A stretch of DNA of 64,000 nt. Origin: Amycolatopsis alba DSM 44262. GTDB lineage: Bacteria; Actinomycetota; Actinomycetes; Mycobacteriales; Pseudonocardiaceae. The stretch covers positions 6,843,605-6,907,604 of the forward strand of contig NZ_KB913032.1 of assembly GCF_000384215.1 (NCBI RefSeq). Reading direction: 5' to 3'. The notes under the pieces are model-generated. The model searched no databases and was not told the origin of the DNA. It saw only the letters and a program-made list of their open reading frames with translations. A program made the position numbers and the translations under genes. Below, one piece after another: positions 1-7,942 of this stretch; position 1 is the first letter of the stretch; each line of letters begins with the position of its first letter.

Positions 1-2
1 AT

Positions 3-104
3 CGACAGCTGATCCGCGCCTGCCGGGCGAGCCTCGCCGCGGCGCATGACGATGGCCTCGCATACCCGGGCCTTTCGGCCCCAGAGCCGCGCACCACTCC
101 GTAA
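3..104 (+). other. possible 3' end of an upstream gene
   Basis: Frame 3 is open from the window edge to TAA at 102-104 and reads as an Arg/Ala-rich tail ending in LSAPEPRTTP. It could be the last 33 codons of a gene whose body lies outside the window. No family can be recognised, and it overlaps the promoter-like palindrome at 68-81, so it may equally be chance. Confidence 0.25.
68..81. promoter_or_regulatory. DosR-like palindrome upstream of the DoxX-like gene
   Basis: GGGCCTTTCGGCCC fits the GGGNC-N4-GNCCC pattern repeated across this island. It lies 66 bp upstream of the ATG at 148. The match to the M. tuberculosis DosR core GGGACTWWAGTCCC is partial, with the inner A of the left half changed to C. 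Function is inferred. Confidence 0.5.
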
Positions 105-147
105 CAGACTGGATTCGACCATCAAGGCAGAATTCGAGGAGAATTCC

Positions 148-732
148 ATGGCCACCACCGAAAGCGGCCACCGCCACACAGTTCCCGCCGGTGACCTGAA
201 CATCCACACAGGACAGAGCACGGGCGCCAAGAGTCTCGCGGTGCTCCGCATCGCGACCGGGTTGTTGTTCCTGTGGGCTTTCGCCGACAAGACCTTCGGC
301 TTCGGCTACGCGACGTCTTCCGGCAACGCGTGGATCAACGGCGGTTCGCCGACGAAAGGCTTCCTGAGCCGGGTCGACGTCGGCCCGTTCGCCGAGACGA
401 TGCGTTCCTGGGGCGGCACCTGGTGGGCGGACTGGCTGTTCATGGCCGGTCTGCTCGGCATCGGTCTCGCCGTGACCTTGGGGATCGCCCTGCGGCTTTC
501 CGCCGTCACCGGAACCGTGATGATGTTGCTGATGTGGGTGGCCGAGTGGCCGCCCTCCCGGACCACCGCCGCGGGCGAACCGACGATGTCGACCAACCCT
601 GTGATCGACTACCACCTCGTCTACGCCCTCGTCCTCATCGCGCTGGCCGCGACGGCTGCCGGGGTGACCTGGGGGCTCGGTAATCTCTGGTCCCGCATGC
701 GGTTCGTCGACCGCAACCACTGGCTCCGCTGA
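148..732 (+). CDS. DoxX-like integral membrane protein
   Basis: A 194-residue protein with about four predicted membrane segments: one following SLAVLRIATGLLFLWAF near residues 30-50, two in the middle (WLFMAGLLGIGLAVTLGIAL, then VTGTVMMLLMW) and one near the C-terminus. This matches the DoxX/DoxD-like family, whose members sit in redox complexes or serve as uncharacterised membrane subunits. The start at 148 is chosen because GAGGAG lies just upstream; an in-frame ATG at 46 has no ribosome site. The gene is alone, converges on the acetyltransferase gene, and has a DosR-like palindrome upstream. The electron partner is unknown. Confidence 0.8.
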   Translation: MATTESGHRHTVPAGDLNIHTGQSTGAKSLAVLRIATGLLFLWAFADKTFGFGYATSSGNAWINGGSPTKGFLSRVDVGPFAETMRSWGGTWWADWLFMAGLLGIGLAVTLGIALRLSAVTGTVMMLLMWVAEWPPSRTTAAGEPTMSTNPVIDYHLVYALVLIALAATAAGVTWGLGNLWSRMRFVDRNHWLR

Positions 733-753
733 ACCACGGCCGGCAAGTCCGTG

Positions 754-794
754 AAGGCCTCCTTGAGGGACTCTGGGTCCCTCAAGGAGGCCTT
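754..794. terminator. bidirectional hairpin terminator between convergent genes
   Basis: A perfect 18-bp inverted repeat (arms 754-771 and 777-794, loop TCTGG) begins AAGGCCTCCTTGAGGGAC. It sits between the convergent DoxX-like gene and the acetyltransferase gene, so it is best read as a shared terminator. The inner part contains GGGAC and GTCCC and superficially resembles a DosR box, but its position downstream of both genes argues against that. Confidence 0.7.
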
Positions 795-804
795 GACGGA
801 CCGT

Positions 805-3207
805 TCAGCGCAGCGCCCGAAGATACGGATCGCTATGCGGCCGGCGCCGGACGAGCACACGGGCCGCACCCACCGCAGCGCCTTCGGGGGAGGCCAGCAC
901 CGGATCGAGGTCGACGTCCACGACCTCGGGCGACGACTCCACCATCCGGCTCACCCGCAGCAGAAGGTTCCGCACCGCCGCCTTGTCGACAGAGCCGTCA
1001 CCGTCACCGAAGAGCAGGTGAGCCGACCGCAGGCCGTCCATCAGGCCGTCGACGCCGGCGGTCGTGAGCGGGCAGAGGGCGGTGGCGCGGTCGTCGAGCA
1101 GTGCCTCGTCCAGGCCGCCGAGACCGAGCACGATCACCGGACCGAAGGTCTCGTCGATCTGCGCGCGCACGATCAGTTCCGTGTCACCGAACCTGCGTCC
1201 CGTGCTCCGGATTCCGAAGCAGCCGACGAACTCCTCGCTGTCCTTTCGGGACAACCAGCCACCGTCGGGATGTGCCGCGAGGTACTCGTCGACGAGTCGG
1301 GCGGCTGTCACCAGGTCGGTGTCGTCCAAGTCGGGGATCACGCCCTCGGCCTTCTTCAGCCACAGGGAACGGACGGCCAGTTTCGCCATGATCACGGCTG
1401 CCTCTTCGACATCGCCATAGCAAGGGACGCCCGCGTGCGCGGTCACGGATTCCAGCTGACCGAGCCGTACCGCCAGAACAGGTTTTCCCTGTTCCGGCGG
1501 TTTGAGCGCGGCGAGTGGATCTCCGACGCCGGTCGGCACGCCGGCCGCGATCACCGCGTCGACGGCGTCGTCCGCGAGCACGGCCGACACGCAAGCGGCG
1601 AACGTCTCCGCGGTGACGGCGGCACTGGTGTCGAGTGGATTTCCCACGGTCGCGTGTCCGGGCAGCAGGCGGCGCAGTCCGGCGACGGTGTCCGCGCTCA
1701 ACTCCGGGGCTCGCAGACCGTGACGGGTACAGGCTTCGGCGCCGAGCACCGCGGCGCCGCCCGCGTTGCTCACCACGACCACCCGATCGCCCGCCGGGAG
1801 GGGCTGCCACGACAAGGCGGCGAGGAGCCCGACCACCTCGGTCACGGAATCCACGACGAGGGCACCTGCCTGCCCGAACAATGCTCCCTTCGTGGCGGCC
1901 GGGGTCGCTCGCGCCGATGTGTGCGCGGCCGCGGCTCGCTGAGCGGCCGCCGTGCCGGCACCGCGAATGGCCACCACCGGCTTCTCCCGCGCGAGTGCGC
2001 GGGCCAGTCTGCTGAACTTCTTCGGGTTGCCGAAGGATTCGAGGTACAACACGGCGATGTCGGTGTTCTCGTCCCGGCGCCACCAGCGCAGGAGGTCGTT
2101 CCCGCTGACGTCGTACTTGTCCCCGGTGGAGACCAGAGTGGACACACCGAGTCCCAACGCGGACAACGAATCCAGCAGAGCGATGCCGAATCCGCCGGAC
2201 TGGGTGACGACACCGATCCTGCCCGGCGGCGCGACTCCGTGCGCGAACGTGGTATCGAATCGCACGGAAGACGCCGTGTTGGCCACGCCGAAGCAGTTCG
2301 GTCCGACCAGTCGTATGCCGTGTCCGCGCACGCTTTCACGCACTCGCTCGCCGAGCGGCGTACCGGTCAGCCCCGCGGTGACGAGGACGATCGCCCGGAC
2401 GCCGTGACGGCCGCACTCTTCGACCACGCCGGGTACCGCTTCCGCGGGGACACAGATGACCACGAGGTCCACCGGCCCCGGCAGCGAGGAGATCTGCGGA
2501 ACAGCGGGGACTCCGAGGATCTCCGTGGCGCTCGGATTCACCACGTGCAGTTCGCCCGAGTAGCCGGAATCGACCAGGTTGCGCAGGACCGCGCGCCCCA
2601 CCGAGCCCTCGCGGCGTCCCGCTCCCACCACGGCGACGGACGCGGGTTCCAGGACCGCGCGCAGGCTCGCGACGTCCGCGATCCGCTCCCGTTCCTCGAT
2701 CCGTTCGAGATACGTCTCCGGTTCACCGAGTTGGATCTCCACATCACGTTCCGGACCCGTATGGCTGATGACGCAGGGCAGGCCCAGATCGGAGAACACG
2801 CGGACCATGCGGCTGTTCTCCGCGAGCACCAGGGCGAGGAACCGGCGGATCCCCTTCCCGAGGGCCAGGGAGACGAGGTGCTCCAGCAACAGGGTTCCGA
2901 CGCCGTGCGCCTGGGCGCTCCCGTCGACGGTGAGTGCCACCTCCGCCGTGTCCCCCTCACTCTGAACACGATAGTGGGCGACACCGAGCAGGTCGTCACC
3001 GCGAAAGGCCCCCAGGCCGGGACCTTCGAGCACCAAACGCGTCAGATGCTCCAACCCGGCCGGATGGGCCGTGAAGAACCGCAGATAGCGATCACGCTCG
3101 TCGAGTCGCCGATGCAGGTCCACCACGACGTCGAAGTCGTCCTCACGCAACAGGCGGACGGTGACCATGTCCCCGTCCGCCAGCAACGCCGTGATCTCCG
3201 CCGTCAT
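805..3207 (-). CDS. GNAT protein acetyltransferase with degenerate acyl-CoA synthetase (NDP-forming) domain, Pat-like
   Basis: An 800-residue fusion. Residues about 1-180 form a GNAT domain (acetyl-CoA loop around QAHGVGTLLLEHL). Residues about 190-460 are a CoA-binding Rossmann domain (VAVVGAGRREGSVGRAVL) plus a succinyl-CoA-ligase-like domain. The C-terminus resembles an ATP-grasp subunit. Pat enzymes of this layout acetylate lysines of acyl-CoA synthetases; an N-terminal GNAT order is known from Streptomyces lividans PatA. The ATP-grasp part looks shortened: the nucleotide-binding stretch (ALKxxG...HKTDxGG in the family) is missing between GCFGIRSTGRR and the SFGPV-like TFGPVIVLGLGG, so synthetase activity is unlikely. 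The ATG at 3207 overlaps the stop of the preceding CBS gene by 4 bp, indicating coupling. It is the last gene of a 7-8 gene operon. Confidence 0.88.
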   Translation of the reverse strand: MTAEITALLADGDMVTVRLLREDDFDVVVDLHRRLDERDRYLRFFTAHPAGLEHLTRLVLEGPGLGAFRGDDLLGVAHYRVQSEGDTAEVALTVDGSAQAHGVGTLLLEHLVSLALGKGIRRFLALVLAENSRMVRVFSDLGLPCVISHTGPERDVEIQLGEPETYLERIEERERIADVASLRAVLEPASVAVVGAGRREGSVGRAVLRNLVDSGYSGELHVVNPSATEILGVPAVPQISSLPGPVDLVVICVPAEAVPGVVEECGRHGVRAIVLVTAGLTGTPLGERVRESVRGHGIRLVGPNCFGVANTASSVRFDTTFAHGVAPPGRIGVVTQSGGFGIALLDSLSALGLGVSTLVSTGDKYDVSGNDLLRWWRRDENTDIAVLYLESFGNPKKFSRLARALAREKPVVAIRGAGTAAAQRAAAAHTSARATPAATKGALFGQAGALVVDSVTEVVGLLAALSWQPLPAGDRVVVVSNAGGAAVLGAEACTRHGLRAPELSADTVAGLRRLLPGHATVGNPLDTSAAVTAETFAACVSAVLADDAVDAVIAAGVPTGVGDPLAALKPPEQGKPVLAVRLGQLESVTAHAGVPCYGDVEEAAVIMAKLAVRSLWLKKAEGVIPDLDDTDLVTAARLVDEYLAAHPDGGWLSRKDSEEFVGCFGIRSTGRRFGDTELIVRAQIDETFGPVIVLGLGGLDEALLDDRATALCPLTTAGVDGLMDGLRSAHLLFGDGDGSVDKAAVRNLLLRVSRMVESSPEVVDVDLDPVLASPEGAAVGAARVLVRRRPHSDPYLRALR

Positions 3208-3779
3208 GTCTTGGCCGGCTTCCGGCCGGTCAACACCACCGCGACGACTCCCGGAACGGTCCGGGCCAACGCGTCCAGCACGCGCCGCTCCGCCTCGTCC
3301 CGGTACTCGCCGGAGATCTGTACGTAGCCTCCGTCCACCGAGACCGACCACCTCGGACGGTGACCGGCGTAGTCGCTGAGCAGATTGTGGACGTGGGCGG
3401 CGACGGTGTCGTCCGGCCGCACCAGCGGGCGGAGCAGGTCCCGCCTGCTGACGACCCCGACCAGCACCCCTTCCTCGACGACCGGCAGGCAGCGGAGCCG
3501 GTCGCCGAGCATCCGGCGGCCGATCTCCGCGACGTCGGTCTTCGGCGAGACGACCTCCACCGGGGTGGTCATCAGCTCGCCGACCATGATCCCGTTGCCA
3601 CCGGACCAGGCTCGCCGCAGCGCGTCGAACTCGGTGAAGGTCCCTACCACCTTGCCCTCGGTGTCGACGACCGGAAGCCCGGCGAACCCCCTCTCGATCA
3701 GCAAGGCGACCGCCTCACGGACAGGTGTGTCGGGTGTCGTCGCCACCGCCGGACTCGTCATGATCTCTGAAGCACGCAT
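3204..3779 (-). CDS. CBS-pair protein with C-terminal BON domain
   Basis: A 191-residue cytosolic protein. Two CBS motifs occupy residues about 1-125 (MRASEIMTSPAVATTPDTPV and GELMTTPVEVVSPKTDVAEI), followed by a BON-type domain ending in VPGVVAVVLTGRKPAKT. CBS pairs bind adenine nucleotides and usually act as energy sensors; BON domains bind lipid or other ligands. The start at 3779 is supported by GAGGAG just upstream; 22 more codons could be read without a ribosome site. Its stop overlaps the acetyltransferase start (ATGA). A second protein of the same architecture is encoded at 13874-14479. The regulated target is not known. Confidence 0.88.
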   Translation of the reverse strand: MRASEIMTSPAVATTPDTPVREAVALLIERGFAGLPVVDTEGKVVGTFTEFDALRRAWSGGNGIMVGELMTTPVEVVSPKTDVAEIGRRMLGDRLRCLPVVEEGVLVGVVSRRDLLRPLVRPDDTVAAHVHNLLSDYAGHRPRWSVSVDGGYVQISGEYRDEAERRVLDALARTVPGVVAVVLTGRKPAKT

Positions 3780-3805
3780 CGAAACTCCTCGTTCACGGTT
3801 CTGGT

Positions 3806-4192
3806 TCAAACGGCCGGGGTGCGACTGCGCAAGAAGCCTCGGCACGCCTCGATGAGCTCCTCACCGTCAGCGGTGACGACACGACTCTCCAAGCCCGGCG
3901 GGATCATCGGGCCGCAGGTCCCCGGCGCCGGGGTCAGGATGACCGGCACCCGCGCCCGGAGCGCGCAGATCACTCCGAACTCCCGCGTCGTCAGTTCGGG
4001 CTCGACCGAGCGGACGTCGACCGCGAGATCCGGTGCGTCGGCTTCGTCGAACGGACATCTCCCGCCCGGGGCCAACGCTCGGCAGAGCCCGGCCCGGCTG
4101 TGACAGGTGGATACGCGGCAGCCCAGTTCCCGCAAGGCTTTCCCGACGTCGTCGGCGTCTCCGAATACGGCCTCGGTCAGCAGAACTCGCAT
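3806..4192 (-). CDS. small conserved-looking protein, possibly receiver-like
   Basis: A 128-residue protein with no confident family. The N-terminus (MRVLLTEAVFGDADDVGKAL) and alternating hydrophobic strands suggest a receiver-like or flavodoxin-like alpha/beta fold, but the aspartate pocket of true response regulators is not evident. It contains three cysteines in its first half. AAGGAG precedes the ATG. It sits between the Rv1733c-like gene (13 bp upstream) and the CBS-BON gene (26 bp downstream) in the same operon, so a stress role is likely by context only. Confidence 0.65.
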   Translation of the reverse strand: MRVLLTEAVFGDADDVGKALRELGCRVSTCHSRAGLCRALAPGGRCPFDEADAPDLAVDVRSVEPELTTREFGVICALRARVPVILTPAPGTCGPMIPPGLESRVVTADGEELIEACRGFLRSRTPAV

Positions 4193-4205
4193 CGGTGCTC
4201 CTTTC

Positions 4206-4805
4206 TCAGGCGGCGGTCCAGTCCTTGGCGACCCGTTCCCACTCTCGGGTCAAGGCGGTCTCACGTGAGCGGCCGAGCAGCACGCGGCAGCCCAGGTACA
4301 GTCCGGCCAGGAGAGTCACGAACGCGAGCCAGGTCCCGACGCCGACGCCGATGCCGGTGCTCGTCGCGTCCGTGGGGGTCACGGGCGGATCGACCACCTT
4401 TCCCGCCGCGTCGAGCCAGATCCGGACCTCGTTTCCCGTCATGGCACCGGACTCGACGGCGACCACGCCCTCCCGGATCGGCCCGCCCGGCACGGTCCAG
4501 CGGGCGTGCACGTAGGCCGTCTCTTCGATCGGTACTCCGTCGAGGCGGATCCGCACGGGTGGCGCGTCGGCCAGCAACATCGCTGTCGTCTCACGCCGGT
4601 CCACGGTCTGCTCGGCCGCCTTGAGCATCTTGCGGGCGTAGGTGTCGGACCCGGCCGCGGCGGCGAACGGGATCGCCAGTAAGGCGGCCAGGACGGCTCC
4701 GACCGCGAGCGCGGCTTCACACCGGTCGGACCAGCGGGCGAGCGGATTACGCCCGAGGTGGAGCCGCCGCCACAGCATGGTGACGATTCCTGGCTGCTCT
4801 CGCAT
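4206..4805 (-). CDS. Rv1733c-family transmembrane protein
   Basis: A 199-residue membrane protein with one hydrophobic segment near residues 30-52 (ALAVGAVLAALLAIPFAAAA) and another near 150-175, with an extracytoplasmic region between. The signature HLGRNPLARWSDRCEA before the first segment and WxxVAKDW near the end are typical of the Rv1733c family, a DosR-regulon membrane protein of M. tuberculosis of unknown biochemical function. GGGAG lies at a suitable distance from the ATG. It is followed 26 bp after the USP gene in the operon. A paralogue is encoded at 7202-7798. Confidence 0.85.
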   Translation of the reverse strand: MREQPGIVTMLWRRLHLGRNPLARWSDRCEAALAVGAVLAALLAIPFAAAAGSDTYARKMLKAAEQTVDRRETTAMLLADAPPVRIRLDGVPIEETAYVHARWTVPGGPIREGVVAVESGAMTGNEVRIWLDAAGKVVDPPVTPTDATSTGIGVGVGTWLAFVTLLAGLYLGCRVLLGRSRETALTREWERVAKDWTAA

Positions 4806-4831
4806 GACATCGCTCCCGGATCAGGGCACCC

Positions 4832-5338
4832 TCAGAGAATCGGGCCCGGCTCGTAGGAAACGGAGTTCAGAAGGCGGCCCAGCCTGCTGCCCGGTGTCCG
4901 GGCGGGCGGCGGGATCACGACGATGGGACAGGTCGCGTTGTGCAGGCACGCGTTGCACACGGACCCCACGAGCAGTTCTCGTAGCTTCCCTGTCCCGTGG
5001 CTGCCGAGAACGAGTAAAGAGGCGCCCTTCGACTGCTCGACCAGGACGTCGCCCGGGTCTCCGACGGGCACCTCGTAGCGGACCTGAAGTGCTTCGTGAC
5101 CTTCGAGCAGTTTCGACGTCGCTGCTTCGAGAGCCTTCAGATGGACTGCTTTCGCCTGCCCGACGGAGCGGTTCGCCGATACGTCGTCCAGCATGGCGTC
5201 GTGGAACCACGCGTTGACCACCTGCAGCACGGCACCTTGCCGAGTCGCCTGCTCGGCCGCCCAGCGAACGGCCGCGGCGGAACTCGCCGAACCGTCCATT
5301 CCGACGACGATCCGGTTCTCCGTGGTGTCGTCTGTCAT
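4832..5338 (-). CDS. universal stress protein, single domain
   Basis: A 168-residue cytosolic USP. The N-terminal strand IVVGMDGSASSAAAVRWA and the C-terminal ATP-binding motif G-x2-G-x9-G-S (GSHGTGKLRELLVGS) are intact, so this member is expected to bind ATP. USPs of the DosR regulon are induced in hypoxia and adjust growth. There is a 20-residue Arg/Pro tail after the core. Its ATG overlaps the stop of the upstream Acg-like gene (ATGA at 5335-5338), so the two are translated together. Confidence 0.92.
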   Translation of the reverse strand: MTDDTTENRIVVGMDGSASSAAAVRWAAEQATRQGAVLQVVNAWFHDAMLDDVSANRSVGQAKAVHLKALEAATSKLLEGHEALQVRYEVPVGDPGDVLVEQSKGASLLVLGSHGTGKLRELLVGSVCNACLHNATCPIVVIPPPARTPGSRLGRLLNSVSYEPGPIL

Positions 5339-6147
5339 GACGTGTGTCCCTTCTCTGCCGGTGTTCCCTGGTGTTTCCGGACTATGACGACCAGTTGAGG
5401 AAGCCCCGCGGCCGCGCCGAGGCCGACGAGTGCGCCTCGGACCTCCGGTGCGTCGAAGGGCTCAGTGAGCGTGCAACTGCGCAATCCGTGCTCTGCGGCG
5501 GCGAGCCGTAAACGTTGAGTCACCGCACCGGCACGGACGAGGTGGGGGCGCGCTTCCGTTTCGCCGCCGACCACGAAGGCCGACCAGGTTTCGGCCCGGT
5601 CTTCGATCTCGGGCGCCGCCCTACGGCCGATCTGCCCGCCGACCTTGGGAAGTGCTCGCACGCCGCGCGGAGTCAGTGAGCCGACGTGCACTCCCCCTGA
5701 GGTGCATTCCTTCGCGACCCTCCGGCTCCACTCCGCCAAGGACGGGGGAAGGGGCTTCGACACTCGCCCGGACATCGCGCCGAACCGGGCGAAATCACCG
5801 GCCTCCGGACGTGTCCGGACCGACGCCTTGATGCGCGCGACCCGGTCGAGTGCGAGGAGGTCAGCGGACAGGTCCACGAGGGGCGACCAGCCCAGGACTC
5901 GGACCGTGAGCTCGAGATGGGCGAGCGCGGCTCCGCAGGCGATCAACCGGGCGCGACCGCCACGGTCGCGAAGCCAGTGAGTATCGCGCGGCTTCTCGAA
6001 GAGATCCACCGTGTCCCCGCGAAGGGAAAGGATCCATTCGTCGCCGAGCCATCGCCGTGCCGCGAGCCGAGCCGCCCCGACGAGGATTCGCTTCTCCTCG
6101 GCCGACCAGACATGAGCCGGGACCGCGGTCCGCAGGGAGCCGCTCAT
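5335..6147 (-). CDS. divergent Acg-type nitroreductase-family protein lacking the FMN-loop motif
   Basis: A 270-residue member of the Acg/Rv2032 branch of the nitroreductase superfamily, recognisable from LRGDTVDLFEKP, IACGAALAHLELTVRVLGWSP and the C-terminal CTLTEPFDAPEVRGAL. Normal members carry R-A-P-S-x-H-N-x-Q-P-W near the N-terminus to bind flavin; here the same position reads RLAARRWLGDEW, so the binding loop is lost. It is also shorter than the neighbouring paralogue (320 aa), with which it overlaps by 4 bp. It may bind flavin without turnover or pair with the intact paralogue; both ideas are inference. Confidence 0.85.
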   Translation of the reverse strand: MSGSLRTAVPAHVWSAEEKRILVGAARLAARRWLGDEWILSLRGDTVDLFEKPRDTHWLRDRGGRARLIACGAALAHLELTVRVLGWSPLVDLSADLLALDRVARIKASVRTRPEAGDFARFGAMSGRVSKPLPPSLAEWSRRVAKECTSGGVHVGSLTPRGVRALPKVGGQIGRRAAPEIEDRAETWSAFVVGGETEARPHLVRAGAVTQRLRLAAAEHGLRSCTLTEPFDAPEVRGALVGLGAAAGLPQLVVIVRKHQGTPAEKGHTS

Positions 6148-7106
6148 CGTGCTCCCCGCCGTTCCCGGACGACCGCGTCGATCGGCCGGCGTGGTGTCGG
6201 GACGCCGGGATAGCCGTATCCCAGCCGGAAGACGGTCTGCGGATGAACGGCGCCGCCGAGCAGAGCTCGGAGTTCCGCCTGGGTGGAAGGGATTTCCATC
6301 GGCTGCGAATAGAACGACGCGCTCAGTCCGGCGTCGCAGGCCGTGAGCAATACCCGCTGCATCGCCCGGCCCGCACGGACCTGCGACAGAGAGCCGTCGC
6401 TCGGGGTCGTCAGCACCGCGACCAGCGGATCCTGTTCGAAGACCCGGATCTCCTCGCTGCCGGCGAAATGCCGGACGGGGAGCAGGCCGCCCGCGGACCG
6501 GGGCCCGCCCGCGGAGTCCGGTACGCCGTCGTCTCCGCCGTGGCCCTTGGCCCAGGCGCGAAGCTCCGCTCGGAAGGCCTTGTCCTGGGTCTGTGTGTGG
6601 TCGGCCCGTCGGATGAGCGCCGCCACCGGCTCCAGCAGGCCGTGTTCGTCGAGAAGCACGAGACCGGCGCCTTCCTCGTGCGCCGCTTGGACGACCGCTG
6701 CCCGCGCCGCGGGCGGCACCGCCTGATCGGTGAACGGGCGCCGGTTGCTGAAGCGCCGCGGCACAGCGGTCGCGAGCCTCCGCTCAGCCGGACTCGGCCG
6801 ATGCCGGGGCCCCAGTTCCACCCTCGCGAGCAAAGAGGGCCGGTCACGCTCAGGTGCCAGTTCGACGTCCGCGACCCGCCCGGCCACGGCGATCGCGACT
6901 TCCAGGTTGAACAAGGCGGCACCACAGGCCAGCCGGGCCTCTCGCCCGTCGGGATCGCAGACGCCCAGTATCCGGTCCTCGTCGAGGATCAGATCGATCA
7001 CGTCCGGCGCCAGCTCGAAGATCCACGGCTGCGCGTTGTGCGGCGACGGCGCCCGGACGGCCGCTTCCAGCGCGGTCGTGACGACCGGCGACTGCGTGAC
7101 GACCAT
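6144..7106 (-). CDS. Acg-type FMN-dependent nitroreductase-family protein
   Basis: A 320-residue Acg-family protein. The flavin-loop motif RAPSPHNAQPWIFEL is present near residue 15, followed by LACGAALFNLEVAIAVAGR and a C-terminal half ending FRLGYGYPGVPTPRRPIDAV. In M. tuberculosis such proteins (Rv2032, Rv3127, Rv3131) belong to the DosR regulon; their substrates are unsettled. The start at 7106 follows AGAGGAG; in-frame upstream ATGs would run into the promoter-like stretch. It is the first gene after a 95-bp gap and overlaps the next, degenerate paralogue by 4 bp. Confidence 0.9.
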   Translation of the reverse strand: MVVTQSPVVTTALEAAVRAPSPHNAQPWIFELAPDVIDLILDEDRILGVCDPDGREARLACGAALFNLEVAIAVAGRVADVELAPERDRPSLLARVELGPRHRPSPAERRLATAVPRRFSNRRPFTDQAVPPAARAAVVQAAHEEGAGLVLLDEHGLLEPVAALIRRADHTQTQDKAFRAELRAWAKGHGGDDGVPDSAGGPRSAGGLLPVRHFAGSEEIRVFEQDPLVAVLTTPSDGSLSQVRAGRAMQRVLLTACDAGLSASFYSQPMEIPSTQAELRALLGGAVHPQTVFRLGYGYPGVPTPRRPIDAVVRERRGAR

Positions 7107-7185
7107 GATCCCGCTCCTCTGTTCGGTGCCTTTCAGCCTGCTCCGCGCGCGCACGGACCGGGAGTGCCGTGGGCCCCGGCGAGCC

Positions 7186-7199
7186 GGGACCTTCGGCAC
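7186..7199. promoter_or_regulatory. weak DosR-like half-palindrome before the nitroreductase operon
   Basis: GGGACCTTCGGCAC has an intact left half (GGGAC) and a poor right half. It lies 79 bp upstream of the ATG at 7106, overlapping the end region of the upstream Rv1733c-like gene. It may give the nitroreductase operon its own start, or the operon may simply be read from the upstream gene. Confidence 0.3.
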
Positions 7200-7201
7200 C
7201 G

Positions 7202-7798
7202 CTACCACGACGTCCATTTCGGGGCCGTCGCCCGCCATTCCTCCTGCCAGCGGGAAAGCCGAGCTCGATCGAGCCACAGCCGGACCAGCCCGTAGAGCAG
7301 CGAAGAGACCACGATCGCGGCCAGCCAGAGTGCGATGGCCGCACCGATCCCCATCAAGCGCGCGTCGGGCACGGTCAAGGGCGAGGCGACCGGATGCCCT
7401 ACACCGTCGAGCCAGACAGGTACCTTCGCGCCCGCTCGAGCACCACGGGACGCCGGCACCTCGCCGACTCGGACCTCTCCCCCATGAGTGGACCAGGTGG
7501 CTTCGGTGGGCTGTGTGTCCTTCGTCAAGCCCGCACGTCCCCCCATGGCGAGCGGCGCGCCGTCCTCCAGGAGTGTCGCCTCGCCGCGATACCGCTCACC
7601 CTGTTCGGCGGCGGCCCGCTCCGACTTCGCCACGAAGACCGCCGAGCCTGCTGCCGCGGCGAACGGCAAGGCGGCGAGCACGATGAGAACGGCGAGCAGG
7701 AGGGTGATCGCTTCGGCGCGATCTTCCCCGCGCGCCAGCGGATTGTGTCCGATGTGAACGGTGTGCCAGGCTCGCGCCCAACGTGACGACGCATCCAT
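7202..7798 (-). CDS. Rv1733c-family transmembrane protein (second copy)
   Basis: A 198-residue paralogue of the protein at 4206-4805. It keeps the family signature HIGHNPLARGEDRAEA, then a hydrophobic segment near residues 30-55 (LLLAVLIVLAALPFAAAAGS), an outer loop, and a second segment near 155-180 (MGIGAAIALWLAAIVVSSLL). The ATG at 7798 follows GGAGGT. It is divergent from the CBS gene at 7943; the 144-bp gap carries a DosR-like palindrome. Two copies within 3 kb of each other suggest local duplication. Confidence 0.85.
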   Translation of the reverse strand: MDASSRWARAWHTVHIGHNPLARGEDRAEAITLLLAVLIVLAALPFAAAAGSAVFVAKSERAAAEQGERYRGEATLLEDGAPLAMGGRAGLTKDTQPTEATWSTHGGEVRVGEVPASRGARAGAKVPVWLDGVGHPVASPLTVPDARLMGIGAAIALWLAAIVVSSLLYGLVRLWLDRARLSRWQEEWRATAPKWTSW

Positions 7799-7869
7799 GA
7801 CCTCGACCTCCGACGAATGTCCCCAGCGGTTGGTGTCGTCAGGGTCGCGCGGGTTCGCTCGCCTCGGGC

Positions 7870-7883
7870 AGGGTCGACCGTCC
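7870..7883. promoter_or_regulatory. DosR-like palindrome between divergent genes
   Basis: GGGTCGACCGTCCC fits GGGNC-N4-GNCCC. It lies 71 bp from the leftward start (7798) and 59 bp from the rightward start (7943), so one site could serve both. Regulator identity is inferred from the motif and the gene content. Confidence 0.55.
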
Positions 7884-7942
7884 CGGCTTGGCGGGACCTC
7901 CAGCGCTGTCGCCGGCACAACCGCGCGGCTGACACTGAGTCC

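Noticed and set aside
754..794. DosR box reading of GGGACTCTGGGTCCC
   Set aside because: The spacing is 15, not 14, and it lies at the 3' ends of two convergent genes within an 18-bp terminator stem.
751..3327. A very long open frame on the + strand opposite the Pat-like gene
   Set aside because: It has no domain, its composition (Arg/Gly/His-rich) is that of an antisense shadow, and the minus strand encodes a recognisable three-domain protein.
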